A program made the translations under genes and the position numbers. This document shows positions 1-11,959 of a DNA stretch of 64,000 nucleotides, piece by piece; within the stretch, counting starts at the first letter, position 1, and each line of letters begins with the position of its first letter. The stretch comes from Chelydra serpentina (taxonomy: Eukaryota; Chordata; Testudines; Chelydridae), in contig JBAIAC010000001.1 of NCBI GenBank assembly GCA_037349315.1, forward strand, positions 40,176,001 through 40,240,000, written 5' to 3'. Below the pieces are notes generated by a model that did no database searches, was not told the origin of the DNA, and worked only from the letters and a program-made list of their open reading frames with translations.

Positions 1-1021
1 TCTGTTGAACATTAATATCCTGTTGCATTATATGTACTATCACTGTATTTGAAGTATTTCTATATGTGTTACTGATATATGTGGTAAGTAGGAAACACCC
101 ACAACTAGCCTTTCAGTGGCAACAAAGGAGCAACTAACAAGATAGATTTATATCAGGACTAGCCATCAATGTGTTGATGGCCCAGCAAGAAGAATCCACT
201 CTCCCAGAGACTCATCAGAAAGGGCACATACACAGTGGGGGCTACCTAACCCCCATATCACAGCAAGGATCTTGGCAGCACCTGGATAGAAAATATAAAT
301 GAGAATTGATAATATCACCACTTGGCCTCTTTCCTCCTCCATTTCAACACCTGGAAGACTGTTTGGAAGACAAAGACTTGAACTGGGGAGGTTGGTCCCA
401 GTCTGAGAAGAAAATTCTGCCTGTTTATTAAGAACTTTAAACTGCCTGCAACATCCAGTGAGGTGAGAAAAGCTGTTTGAGTAAAATCTTACTCGTTCTG
501 TTCAAGTTAAAATTTAGACTGCAATTCTATTTTTATTTCTTATGTAACCAGTGTTGACCTCTGTGCCTTACACTTATAATCACTTAAAATATATCTTTCT
601 GCAGTTAATAAACTTATATAATGTTTTATCCCTACCAGGGAGTTTGTCTAAAGTGCTTGGGGAATCTGCTCAGGTTACAAAGGCTGATGCATGTCCACTT
701 TCATTTGATGAAGTTGCAAATTAATTAATGAGCTTGCACTGTTCAAGAGAAGGTCTTGAGCGATGTAAGATGGGACATCATTGGGGTGCAAGGCTAGGGA
801 GATTTGCTGGTGTCTCTCTGTATAATTCATGAGTAGCTTATAGAGCTTTCATGCAACTTAGCTGGGCGTGTCCCTGCATTCTGTTGGCTGAGTGATCAGA
901 GCACCTGGTGGAGTTTTGCTGCTTGTCACTGGCACGGCATTATAAGAGACAGCCCAGGGAGAAGAATTAAGGTGGCACAGCAGTTCCACATTACCAGATT
1001 GTACGCTGGGGACATGTCACA
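1..1021. repeat. Probable LTR-derived interspersed repeat, cut by the window edge
   Basis: This stretch has no coding frame of note. It contains an AATAAA signal near 607 and a TATA-like 'cattataagagac' near 939-951, and it ends near 'gacatgtcac' around 1021. The overall look is that of a long terminal repeat, and I recall very similar sequence as an abundant turtle repeat. The left end lies outside the window or close to position 1, so no target duplication can be shown. Orientation is uncertain. Confidence 0.4.
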
Positions 1022-1176
1022 GGAGGATTAGTTTTTAAAAAATGAGCACAAGGGTCATGAGATTGTCCTCCCCCCTCCCCCCAAAAAGTGTAAAACCCTG
1101 TGCATGCAGCCAGCAGAGAGAACAGAACAGAGTGCACTATAGCCATATATGATCAGAGGGTGATGGGTTTCCCATT

Positions 1177-1305
1177 TAAGAACATAGGATTGGCTATACT
1201 GGATCAGACCAAAGGTCCATCTAGACCAGTAACCGGTCTTCCAACAGTTGCCAATGCCAGGTGCTTCAGAGGGAATGAACAGAACATTTAATCATCAAAT
1301 GATCT
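1177..1305 (-). mobile_element. CR1 LINE 3' tail fragment
   Basis: The segment starts 'aagaacatagga' and runs through 'ggatcagaccaaaggtcc' and 'ccagtaaccggtcttcc', ending near 'aatcatcaaatgatc'. This is the reverse complement of the 3' untranslated end of the CR1 subfamily also seen in longer copies at 6243, 5047 and 50659. It is a severely 5'-truncated copy with no coding part. Confidence 0.85.
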
Positions 1306-1486
1306 AAAACTACTATGCATGGCTTAACGCAGCAAGCAAATGGATCAGCCAAGGGTGGTTAGCGGTGGGCAAAGCAACCAGTAAACTTAAGCACGCACCA
1401 CTAGACATCATTAATACTTTCTCACTTCCAGCTCTCTCATACGCCTCCCTCTATTAACGTAGTAACTGAGCACGTCAATCTTTTAC

Positions 1487-1775
1487 TGTATTTATCCTCA
1501 CAATACCCTTATGAGTAGGGGAACTGAAGATCAAAAAGGCTAAGGGCTAGATTTTTAAAGGTATATAGATACCTAAAGATGCAGATAAGCACCTAGACAC
1601 TTCTGAAAAATTACACTGATCACCCAGCTGCATCTTTAGGCACCTAAACACCTTTAAAGGTTTATCCCTAAGTGGCCTGCCCAAGGTCACGCAATCTATA
1701 GCAGAGCTGGGACTTAAACCCAGGTCTACCAAATTCTGAATTATTGTTCTAAACACTGGCCCAATCGTCCTTTAT
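1487..1775 (-). mobile_element. MIR/CORE-type SINE, interrupted
   Basis: Read on the minus strand, the right part gives the central MIR features: 'gacctgggtttaagtccc', 'agctctgctatag' and 'tgaccttgggcaggcc'. The left part, 'tttatcctcacaataccc', matches the MIR 3' region. Between them (about 1551-1660) lies another short repeat built of 'tacctaaagatgcag' and 'tgcatctttaggcacc', which form an inverted pair. Confidence 0.65.
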
Positions 1776-3400
1776 CCAGCTTGCTTCTGAATAGGCACAA
1801 TTTCCACTTAAGTAGTGGATTAACCCAAGGCTACTTTAGGCTGCTCTCATTTAGGCCAACCACATCCACTTGACTAGCTATGCCTTTCCTGTCCTTTAAA
1901 GCATATGACATGCATTTTGCACACCACATAAATACCAAAATGGTGACAATAACGCCATTTTCCCATTGGACAGATAACCCTTGCCACCTCTGGATTATGT
2001 CCTTGATGGTTACAAATGTAAAGATTGTCCAGTGTTGACTCCAAAAACTTGGAAAGATGCTTTGAAAGAGCAGAACTGGTGTAACATCTATTAAGATCAG
2101 GAGTAACTCCCTTGAGTTCAGTGGAGCTACATTTGGGAGATTATGACCAGTCCATGCAGGCGATAGGATTAGAAAGGGCCTCACGAAAGCCTTCCAGCCA
2201 CTCACAAGTATTTTTAGATTTTCTGATCAATGAAATAAAAACAAAAGTGAGGAGATAATATTTAAATACTGTTGCTATTTAGAAGATCTAATGGTACTGC
2301 GAAATTGTTACAGTTCTGTTAATTGCTACATGGGGGTGTAATGTCTCACTCAGAAGACACTTGAAAGCAACTGCTTGTCATAGAGTATAGCTACTGTGTG
2401 GAGCCTGATCACCCCTGCAGAGCTTGGTTCCAGTCTTGATTTCAGTTACAAATGCAAATGAGCTCACATGTTTATTCCTTGTGCCTGTGGTGCATAGGTT
2501 TACGTGCAAAGTTTAGTTCAGGACGTGCACTACATTTGGTATGTTTTGCATCTTGTGAGCTGGCCAAGTGAAACACAAAACAGATCCATGAAAAATTGGA
2601 TGATACCATGAAATATAAGATGAGTGGTATCTCTGATGGTGCATACCACACATTTCCCCTCACAATTCATAGACTTAGCTCTGGAAAATACTATGAGCAT
2701 GGTTCTGATCTTTCTTTCACACTTTTTTGCACCTGTGTAACTTTGTTGGTTCCAATGGACTTACTCTATATGTATACAAAAATTAAGGCTCTATGAGATA
2801 TAGATCAGGATTGGAAATGATTTTGGGAGAGGGGAATGGGATAGGATCAGGGCCCTGATCTTTCCCACTGAGTGCAATAAAGATTTTTGCCACAGACATA
2901 AATTGGAGCAAGACCTCGCCCTTGCAAAACATCTCCATGTGTTATATCTAACTCACTCTGGTACTATTTTCCCCTCACATGCATGGGCATAAAATTTACT
3001 CATACATTTGTGAAGGGAAAAAAACGTGGAAGACATAAATGCAGTTCAGCATGTGAGGTATTGGAACAGTGAATCTGTCTTCTCCCAATAAATGTAGGTA
3101 TGAGGCTTAGAAAGAAGCAATGTGACTGACAAGAGTTAATGTAGTTTCCATTTGCTGCCTAGCAAAGATTATAAAACAGCAAAGCAGAAATGAAAGTTAC
3201 AGAAAAATAAATTCATAATAGACCTAAAAATCATGTTTCATGTGGAGAATAACAAATGTGTTTGAATGGTTTACCATTTTAAAAGATTTAGACATCACAC
3301 TGGACGAAACATTTGCACTTAAAGGCATGAGCCAAAAGCAATTAAAATAACAATTTCTTACCAATTCTCACTTTTCAGCATATTTAGAATGGTCCACTCA
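1776..3400. other. Unassigned sequence
   Basis: No gene recognised. Open frames here are short and lack recognisable protein similarity. A degenerate piece of the short palindromic repeat ('aactggtgtaac' ... 'cagtggagctac') lies around 2070-2160. Confidence 0.5.
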
Positions 3401-3403
3401 ACA

Positions 3404-3488
3404 GGCCAGATCTACTGCTGGTGTAGGTCAGCATAGCTCAATGAAATCAATGGGGCTACACTGATTTACACTAGCTGGGGATCTGGCC
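3404..3488. repeat. Short palindromic foldback repeat
   Basis: The two halves are near reverse complements. The left side reads 'ggccagatct' then 'agcatagctcaatg', and the right side reads 'aatggggctacactg' then 'gatctggcc'. Several decayed members of this family occur in the window, for example at 11002, 13440 and 14551. Confidence 0.75.
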
Positions 3489-3489
3489 C

Positions 3490-5040
3490 ATTATTTGCTA
3501 CAGATGCAACAGAAGTTACCAGTTATTTCCTTTTCTTGGTATAAAGAGAAACCGCAGTGTCTCAGAGCCAGACTGCTTCCCATATACCGCACAGAAATAA
3601 CGCACACTATTTTCCCCTTGAAGGTGCAGGGCTTGTTCTTCTCTCTGTGGAATAAGGGAGGAGTTTGGCCAGCCAAATCAGCGGAACCCTTAAACTATAC
3701 CCATATCTCAGGTGATTGGTGGACGCCAAGGCCATCCACATGGCCAGTAATACTATGAACACAGGGCACAATCACAGGGGCTTTGATGCTCAGTGCTTGA
3801 TAATATTTTTGTAAATGCTCATGCAGACTTTCCTACGTGCTCCGGACTGGTCAGAAATGTCTAATAGGTGTACTGTTCATTGATATATGTACATTAGCAA
3901 ATTGAATCCTGATGAGGGCCAGGTGCACAGTGCCGCAGTTATTTCAGATATCTTTGAAGAGTGATCAGACACACCTGATTTCATTTCCAGTGATGGTGGA
4001 GATGGCAGAGATGAAGGGTAATGAGGGGAAGATGAAGACCAGCTTTACAGACCCATAAATTACCATCATAACTACAGAAGTTACCACCCACTCGGGGATG
4101 AGATGCTAGTACTCAAGTGTCCTCTCTTCTGAAAGGAGAAGCTATGTGCTCAGGATGCACACAGCATGTGGGGGAGGCCGATGGCAGGACACTGGAATCA
4201 TGGCATGATCTTGGATATCTATCCCACGCAGTCATGAATGTTGCCTTTACACCACCTGCAGCGATCAGATCTGTGTTTCTTATTTCTATACTGTTGTCTT
4301 CTTAGTCTCCTCAGAGGGATGTAAATATATGTCATCTACAATGTCCAGTACAGATGATAAGTTTGCTGGGGCATAGAATTCTTATTCTGTAGGCAGGCTT
4401 GTCTGATTTGTAACCCTGTGGATCATAGCATTTTGAAGTCCTCCAGGCATAGATGCAGCAGACTGGCTGATGCCCACTGAGTGCACTATGAACCTCTGAA
4501 GAAGCCCTGTATCCTACGAAGGAGCCGAGTGCTGTGCTGACTCTTGGACAGAGATAACATGGCTCTCTGTTAGGTCATCCTAAATGCTCCATCAGTTCCT
4601 CACACATGCAAGACAGCTGAAGGTGTGACTGTGTATCTCTGAAGGACCCATGCATCAGTGAGGTGAAAGAAGGCTCTTAGATGCTGTAAGAAAGATAACG
4701 ACATCTCTTTCTCTAAGTTTCTTTCTCCCCCTTGCCCACTGCTTCTTTCTCTCACTTGCCCCATTATGTACAACCCCACGATGGTCAGAGCCCAAAGTGC
4801 AGCCTCTTCCCAAATGCTGTACCCAACCCCACAATGACTCCTTTCCCCCAAACTTTAGTATGCATATCCCCTAGCCCTTACCCCTCCTTGCCATCCCCTA
4901 ATCCCAAATCTCTACAAACTTTCATTAATCAATATTGTCTGTCTCCGGCTATCGTCCCTGCTCTTCTTTGTCTGAAATGCGCCTGTAGGCTTTACATTGT
5001 GTGCTGCCTGTTTTTAAGGCTAAAGAGCAGCAAGTGAGGG
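3490..5040. other. Unassigned sequence
   Basis: No gene or firm repeat identified. Open frames are short (up to about 100 codons), overlap on both strands and lack recognisable domains. The segment 4700-4900 is C-rich with several 'cccca' runs. Confidence 0.45.
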
Positions 5041-5046
5041 GCCTCT

Positions 5047-5888
5047 GAACATAGGAGCTTCCATACTAGGTCAGACCATGGTCCAGCTTGCCCAGTATCC
5101 TATCTCCAATAGTGGCCCATGCCAGAGATTCAGGGGAGTGTACAAAACAGGGCAACTATGGAGTGATTCACCCACCTTCCAATTCTGGCTCAAGGTTTAG
5201 GGTTGCTCCGAGCATGGGGTTATCTTGGCTAATAGCAATTGATGGACCTATCCTCCATGAACCTAGCTAATTTTTTTTAACAGTTATATTTTTGGCCATC
5301 ACACCATCCCATGGCAATGAGTTCCACAGGTTAGCTCTGCGCTGTGGGAAAATATACTTCTTATTTATATTAAACCTGCTGTCTATTAATTTAAATCAGG
5401 TGACCTCTGGTTTTTGTATGTGTGTGAAAGGGAAAACACTTCTGTATTCTCTTTTTTCCATATCATTCAGGATATTATAGACCTCAATCATATCCCCCTT
5501 CAGCATCTGTTTATAAGATGAACAGCCATAATCTTTTTAGCCTTTCCACATATGTAAGCTGTTCCACATCCTTGACCATCTTTGTTGCCTTTCTCCAAAC
5601 CTTTTCCAGTTCCACTATATCCTTTTAAAAATGGGGCAACTAGAACTGCACACCATATTCAAGGTGTACCATGGATTTATATGGTGGCATTATGATATTG
5701 TATGTCTTCTATTATATCCCTTTCCTAATGGTTGCTAAGATATTGTTAGCATTTTTTACCGCTGCTGTGCATTGTGGGGAAGTTTTCAGAAAACCCTCAA
5801 CAATGACTCCAAGATCTTTCTTGTGTGATAACAGCTAATTTAGATCCCATCATTATATATGAATAGTTAGGGTTATTTTTTCAAAGGT
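5047..5888 (-). mobile_element. CR1 LINE, 3' part (left piece of a split copy)
   Basis: On the plus strand this starts 'gaacataggagcttcc' and passes 'aatagcaattgatgga' and 'gagttccacaggttagc', the reverse complement of CR1 3' UTR and the C-terminal end of ORF2. The copy breaks at 5888 and resumes at 7829, so it was split by the DNA element at 5889-7828. The coding part is badly decayed, with no usable frame. Confidence 0.85.
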
Positions 5889-6242
5889 TACTTCTGGGGG
5901 GATTCTGTGTGACTGAGCGCCAATAAAAACACCCCCTCCCTGCAGAATTCCTGTGCTTCCCTGCAGAAAATGTGTGGGGGCGACCATGGGTGCAGCTTTT
6001 GAGGGGGGGATTGCCCCCTCCAAACAGAGGCTAGGCATGGGAGGGCACACAGGGTTATGTGCCATGGCCCTCCCCCTCTGCAAGCGCAGAGCTGCCCAGC
6101 TGAAGGAGGCTGTGTCTCAGCAGCTCTGACTCTGCAGCTGAACACCACCTCCTGGGTCCTAGTGCCAGTCGTTCTCCCTACTGTGTGCTGGGAGCCTTCA
6201 TGTTTTCTGTGCAACAGTGAGTGCCTGCGGTGGGGCTGGGTT

Positions 6243-6885
6243 AAGAACATAACATAAGAACATAAGAATGGCCTTACTGGGTCAGACCAAAGGTCCATCC
6301 AGCCTAGGTATCCTGCCTGCCAACAGTGGCCAATGCCAGGTGCCCCGGAGTGAGTGGACCTAACAGGTAATGCTCAAGTGATCTCTCTCCTGCCATCCAT
6401 CTCCACCCTCTGACAAACAGAGGCTAGGGACACCATTCCTTACCCATCCTGGCTAATAGCCATTAATGGACTTAACCTCCATGATTTTATGCAGTTCTCC
6501 TTTAAACCCTGTTATAGTCCTAGCCTTCACAACCTCCTCAGGCAAGGAGTTCCACAGGTTGACTGTGCGCTGTGTGAAGAACTTCCTTTTATTTGTTTTA
6601 AACCTGCTGCCCATTAATTTCATTTGGTGGCCCCTAGTACTTATACTATAGAAACAAGTACATAACTTTTCCGTATTCATTTTCTCCACACCACTCATAA
6701 TTTTATATACCTCTATCATATCCCCCCTTAGTCTCCTCTTTTCCAAGCTGAAAAGTCCTAGCCTCTTTAATCTCTCCTCATATGGGACCCGTTCCAACCC
6801 CCTAATCATTTTAGTTGCCCTTCTCTGAACCTTTTCTAATGCCAGTATATCTTTTTTGAGATGAGGAGACCACATCTGTACGCAG
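6243..6885 (-). mobile_element. CR1 LINE, 5'-truncated, nested in a DNA element
   Basis: The 3' end lies at the left ('gaacataacataagaac') and the 5' break at about 6885 ('cacatctgtacgcag'). It contains the CR1 3' UTR and the last part of ORF2. It sits inside the DNA element at 5889-7828, which itself sits in an older CR1, so it is the youngest of the three. Confidence 0.9.
6453..6875 (-). pseudogene. CR1 ORF2 C-terminal fragment (reverse transcriptase thumb and tail)
   Basis: An uninterrupted 140-codon frame encodes the C-terminal end of the CR1 reverse transcriptase polyprotein. Hallmarks include '[16 protein letters not shown]', '[16 protein letters not shown]' and 'VNLWNSLPEEVV', which are the conserved region downstream of the polymerase core. 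The catalytic boxes and endonuclease are absent because the copy is 5'-truncated. The frame has survived intact but has no start of its own and cannot make an active enzyme. The same protein region is encoded at 25251-25803 and 44150-44624. Confidence 0.9.
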
Positions 6886-7828
6886 GTTAGGGAGGGTGGG
6901 GGATGTGAGGGAGGGGGCTAAGGGGGTTGGGGGGAAAAGCAGTGGGGAAGGAAGGTGGTGGAATAGGGCAAGGGGAGGGGAATGTGGGAATCATGAGAGG
7001 GGGATGGAGAAGAAAAGGGGACAAGGGAATTGCGGGGGGAAGCGGGAGCCCGGCATGCAACATCCCCTCGGCAGCAGCTAGGCCTCCCCTGTTAAGCAGG
7101 CCCATCGAACCCTCACCCTGACAAGCCCTACCCCCCTACACTGGACCCCTCCGATGATCCCCCAACACCCAGACCCACCCCACTGATCCCCAACCAGCTG
7201 CACTTGGACCTCCATGCCATTCATCCCCACTCACCTGGCATCTGGACCCTCTCACTGAGCCCCACACACCCAGACCCCCCTCCTAGCTCCATCTCATCAC
7301 ACCCAGACACCCTCCCCCGCTGAGCCTCAATCACCTTCACCTGGATCCCCTGCAGAGTCCCATTGCCCCTGCACCCAGAACCCCCAAACAAGCCCCTGTA
7401 CATCCAGATCTCACACTGAGCTGCCCGCACCGATTGCCCCACACAGAAACCTCTCACCCCACACGTGGATCCCCCACACTAAGCCCCTCCACACTTGGAT
7501 CCTGCTGGGCTGAGCCTGCCCACCCACTCCTGGTGCACTTGGCGCAGAGGGGCAGGGCCCCGGGTGTTTCTAGGGCAGACCCAGCCCTAGTACTGTGTCA
7601 GGGTCAGGGGCAGCCTCACTGCCAAGTCCCTGTACCGGGGGATGTGGAGGCTTCCAGGTGATCTCCCACCTTAATGCAGCCAGTGGCCCATGCTCCCCAT
7701 GGCCATGCGGGAGCCACATTTATTTACTGACAAATCAAATTTGCAGAATTTTAAAATATTGTGAGCACAATTTTTTATTTTTTGGCACAACATTTTTATT
7801 TTGTTGGCACAAAATCCCCTGGGGAGTA

Positions 7829-8075
7829 CAACGTGCACTACTTTGCTCTTATCAATGCTGAATTTCAGCTGCCATGTTGTTACCCAGTCACCCAGTTTTG
7901 TGAGATCCTTCTAATTTCTCTCAATCTACTTTGGTGTTAACTATCTTAAATAATTTTGTATCATCTGCAAACTTTGCCACTTCATTGTTCACCCCCTTTT
8001 CCAGATCATTAATGGATATATCAAACAGCACAGCTCCCAGTACACAGATCCTTGGGGGACCCTGCCGTTCACCTC
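7829..8075 (-). pseudogene. CR1 ORF2 fragment with FADD box (right piece of the split copy)
   Basis: This continues the CR1 at 5047-5888. Reading the minus strand, the catalytic box F-A-D-D falls at 7960-7971 within 'AKFADDTKLFKIV', and 'NDLEKG' lies just upstream. The preceding 'VPQ' box region lies near 8055 but is decayed. The piece therefore covers the palm domain of the reverse transcriptase. The frame is not continuous with the C-terminal piece because of the insertion and point decay. Confidence 0.8.
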
Positions 8076-9960
8076 GCTCCTTAACCTGCATTTCCTGGTT
8101 CAGTCATGCCTCCGGTACAATGAACTTATGAGCACCTGAAGAAGAACTTCTTAAAATGCTACTCAAGCATCCATCTCCCAGATCACATCCTTACAGCACC
8201 TCCCCACCCTCCCTCCACACACACTTTTGTGTATGACTTTGGCATGGCCAAGTACCCACCTAGAAATTCTCTGGGGCACCCAGCTCGCACGTCAACCCTA
8301 GCCAGATATCCAAATGGCTATTTGTGCCCTCCCAAGTTTTTGAACGTTTTATCCAAAAAACACAAACACGTTCACCAATTCCAGCCATTACTCTGTATAC
8401 CTGCACCTGGGATATAATGTAATGCCCTATAGCATGCAGAGGACGGGAGAGATTTAGTCTATCAATATGGACTTTGAGGCTTGCAGGCTCCAGCAATTAA
8501 TATTATAAACTTGTCAGCAGACAATGTGTTGTTGCAGAATTCTTCCACAAGTATTTGTTGTGTTCTTTGAACAAAATGTGTTTAGGAGGGGTGGAAGTTA
8601 ACTATATATGAGATAGTTTAAAATTATATGCTTAAATACTCTCACACTATGTTTTCCTATTTATTTCTTTAGTTAATACTGGATTTTTTTTCTGGATGAT
8701 GGAGTATGGAGATTTGTAACAATGAGCGTTCTCTTTTTGAATCTCACATTTAAACCTTTGAAGAGTGAATCTCCACTGCCTTGAGACTTGTGCAGTCTTT
8801 TACATCGCTACAAAGTGAGCAGAAAGGAAACATAATAGCACTTTACAGCGGCTTTGCACAACAGTAAATATCTACACAAGACGGAAGGCCGTGGAGAGCA
8901 AGCCCCTGAGGATATCACAACCTTTGAGGCCTGATTCTGATTTCACTTACACAGGTGTAACTTCACTGACTTCTTTGGAATATCTCCTGATTTATACTTG
9001 AGATGAGAATCAAAAGCCTGATCCATGTTCCACTGAAAGAAATGGAAAGACTTTCATTGACTTCAATGGGCTTTGAACCAGGCCCACGCTGAATCTCTTG
9101 CAGTGTAAAGCTAAAAGCAAAATGAACATAAAATTGTTTGGCCATAAGTCAATGTACTGAAAGTTACAACCTAGATCTTATTGTCAATTAAAGTTTCGAA
9201 TGAAATATGGCAGAGCTCTGCTTATTGCAAAGAGCATTTAATTTAGAAAAAAGATGACTTTCTATTGATTTTAGCTGAATATGTGGCAAAATGCAGACAA
9301 ATGCAGGTTTATGTTTTTGAGAATTCCTATCAGACATATTAGCTATAGTTTATGTCTTTTAATTTATCCGTGTTTTGTATGGTTTTAACATTATTGGCAA
9401 GGAGACCTCTGTTGTATAATAAAACAGAATGAGATCTAACCTATGAAAGTATCTTTAATTCAAGGAAATATTTTGAATCCGACACTTGAAAATGGATAGC
9501 TTTTCAGTTAGAAAGTGAGAAGATTAAATATCTATTCACTTTTTTTATTATTGAGTTTAAGTATCTTTATGATTTTGATGCTTTAAGGATTATGCTGTCA
9601 GGGGAAAAAAATGGCTAGTTCATCTTTGGTGAACTGGTTCACTTCTCTCCTAAATGACACTTCTCATTTCAGGAGGAAAAAAAGTTTTATGCTTGGATTA
9701 GCACTTAAAAAGAACTTTGCGACTTATAAAATAGTCATAAAAAGAATGAATCTAATATTTTGTGACACAAGTACCTTCATCATTTTCAGCACGTTATGAT
9801 TCATTTCCTCTTCACTGTCAGTACAATGCTCCACCTGCAGCACTTTTGCCGTGGCTTGATGAGGCTGCATTTACAAATCAGAGCTGTGCAAAACCCACTG
9901 TCAGATCAGGCTGATGACTTTCACAGAACTGCAATCCAGGAAGGGTAGGGCTTTGGGGTC
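8076..9960. other. Unassigned AT-rich sequence with one palindromic repeat
   Basis: No gene seen. Around 8931-9088 lie 'ggcctgattctgatttc', 'ttgacttcaatgggc' and 'aaccaggccc', a decayed member of the palindromic repeat family. The remainder has scattered short open frames only. Confidence 0.5.
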
Positions 9961-9985
9961 TGATTCTTATGTAGAGGCAGGGTAC

Positions 9986-10455
9986 ATCTCCAGTGGAAAA
10001 AAAACCCCAAAACCAACAACCACCTGTGGCAGTGAGCCTCAGAACCTGGGTCAACTGCCTCGGTCTTGTGCTATGGGGTTAAAAATAGCAGCGTTGCTCT
10101 TCGGGCTCAGCCTGAGCAGGAAAGTCTATACTGCTAAGTTTAGCCCCATAGTGCAAGCCCAAGTCAGTTGACCAGGGCTCTGGGACTCTGCCCCGTTTAC
10201 TTTTTTGCTGTGAAGACATTCCTTAAGATACTCAGTCTTCTGCTATGGCACTAAAAATAGCTGGGCAGACATTCTAGCATAGGCTGGAGCTCAGGCTGCG
10301 AAGCATGGGGAAGGGGGTGGGATGTAGCTGGAACATCTACGCTGTTATTTTTAATGCCATAGTGTGAGCCTGAGTCTGTAGACTGGGGTTCTGTGACTTA
10401 CTGCCATGGATTTGGGGTTTGATTTTTTTTTTGCTAAGCAGACATGCCCTAAAGC
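9986..10455. repeat. Two back-to-back foldback (palindromic MITE-like) units
   Basis: Unit 1 pairs 'gctatggggttaaaaatag' (about 10070) with 'tagccccatagtgc' (about 10141). Unit 2 pairs 'gctatggcactaaaaatag' (about 10242) with 'ttatttttaatgccatag' (about 10345). The outermost arms, near 9990-10060 and 10370-10455, also pair with each other ('agtggaaaaaaaacccc' against 'ggggtttgatttttttt'). No coding capacity. It is probably a pair of related non-autonomous DNA elements or one compound copy. Confidence 0.65.
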
Positions 10456-11954
10456 CCCCTTGCACCATTCTCACAGCGTGGAGAGGTGGGGCTTTACAGA
10501 GGGTGTGAAAAAGGCTCCTTTACACTGCCATGGCAGTGTAGAGAGGCTTTAGTGTAAATGAGAATGAGGCCCTTCTATTTTAAATGTTTGAAGTGACAGG
10601 AGAATGGAGAGCCAGGTTATTTCCACCAGTATAAATCAGGAGTAACTCTATTGAGATCAGTGGAGGTTCAATGATGTAAAAGCAGTGATAGAGAGAGGAG
10701 AATCAATCCGAACACATCTATTGCTAGTTTCTCTGTTGGTGAACAGTCCATTTTATTCTGGAATAGGGTAGGAGGGGTGTAGCTGCTGGGTTAACAATCG
10801 TTTCAAAAGCATAAAGCCATTGTCTGGTCTCTTTGAAATCCAGTCCAGAAGATGCACTCTCATATTTTCTCTTTATTAAAAGAATTTCAGAAGCAATAGC
10901 AATCACATTGTTTGTGGAGATGGGAAATTATATATAGATTTACTCTCAATTTTGTGGCAGAAGGTTATAATTTCCCCAGCCCCACACTGCAAATAGACTA
11001 TGGATCAGATCCTCAGTTGGCATAAATTGGCACAGCTCTACGGACTTCCAGCTGAGGATCAGGCCTTATACTATTTTCTCCAGATGTTGCTGGGTTTCTG
11101 TGCTATTACATATCAGCGCACAGAACACAATAGTTCTGATTTCAACTTGTTCAGTGTTAGTGACAATATATATTTAGGCCCAGAAGGATTCGCTTTTTTC
11201 AGTAAGTGCTGATATACATCGAGTTCACTGCACACACAAACCGATGAAAAGATAATTCCATTCATAAAAATCAAAGTTTACAGATGGTAAAGTAAAAAAA
11301 AAATGCTGCTTGAGAACTTATTAGAGTCCCATGTTAATGTGGATAAACCATATTGTAATGCCAGTGTTAGCGGAATTGGAGCATGGTACCATTTATTGTC
11401 TGATCCACCAGTGATTTCAATTTAAAATAGATAAAAATCAGAAAAATGCTTAAAAGAAAACATTGATATTATCCATTATCATTAAAAAATAAAAAATTGA
11501 ATCCTGCCAAGCTTATACATCTTTCGGACATACCTGAAAAGACTGTGCAATGTTTATTTGTCTTGTGATTTTCCAAAGGAATGTTGCGGAGATTAAAATG
11601 CTTTTCAGCCTTCTTAACACAGCCCGTCAAATGCAAACACAAGCTTGCTTTTCTGTAAACAGACTGTCGTCCTGTTTTATGATGATACCCTCGTGTATTG
11701 TCAGAAAAAATGACAATAACATAAGTTCTACTGCTATCTGTTTACAGTTGTCATGAGCTTGCTTCTGAAGAGATCCAGGTATGAATTGTGCAGATTTGCT
11801 GGGAGGAACAAAACAGCATAACAAAAAGGAATAGCTATTTACCAGTAATGGTGTTTTTCATTATCCTTCTCTTGAGCTAGCCAGAATCATGTCAATCTAC
11901 CATAAGCAGGAGCTAGTGTTATTCATAAGTGTATACGACCTAGTCTCAGCAGAG
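10456..11954. other. Unassigned sequence with palindromic repeats
   Basis: A palindromic repeat lies at 11002-11065 ('gatcctcagttgg' against 'ccagctgaggatc') and a decayed one at about 10608-10700. The stretch 11540-11770 has balanced composition and no recognisable repeat. No gene detected. Confidence 0.5.
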
Positions 11955-11959
11955 GGTAT

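Larger units (their letters stand above)
5889..7828. mobile_element. DNA transposon-like element inserted in CR1
   Basis: The ends are inverted: 'tacttctggggggattctg' at the left and, reading inward from the right, 'tactccccaggggattttg'. The flanks 'caaaggt' and 'caacgtg' look like a decayed 7-8-bp target duplication. The interior carries a CR1 (6243-6885), then a G-rich to C-rich transition, then degenerate 'ccacacccagacccc' units (about 7130-7500). No transposase frame is seen, so it is probably non-autonomous. The superfamily is not settled; hAT is possible. Confidence 0.65.

Noticed and set aside
5888..6298. 136-codon frame on the minus strand
   Set aside because: It spans the boundary between the DNA element and the nested CR1 tail, so it is a chance fusion of repeats.
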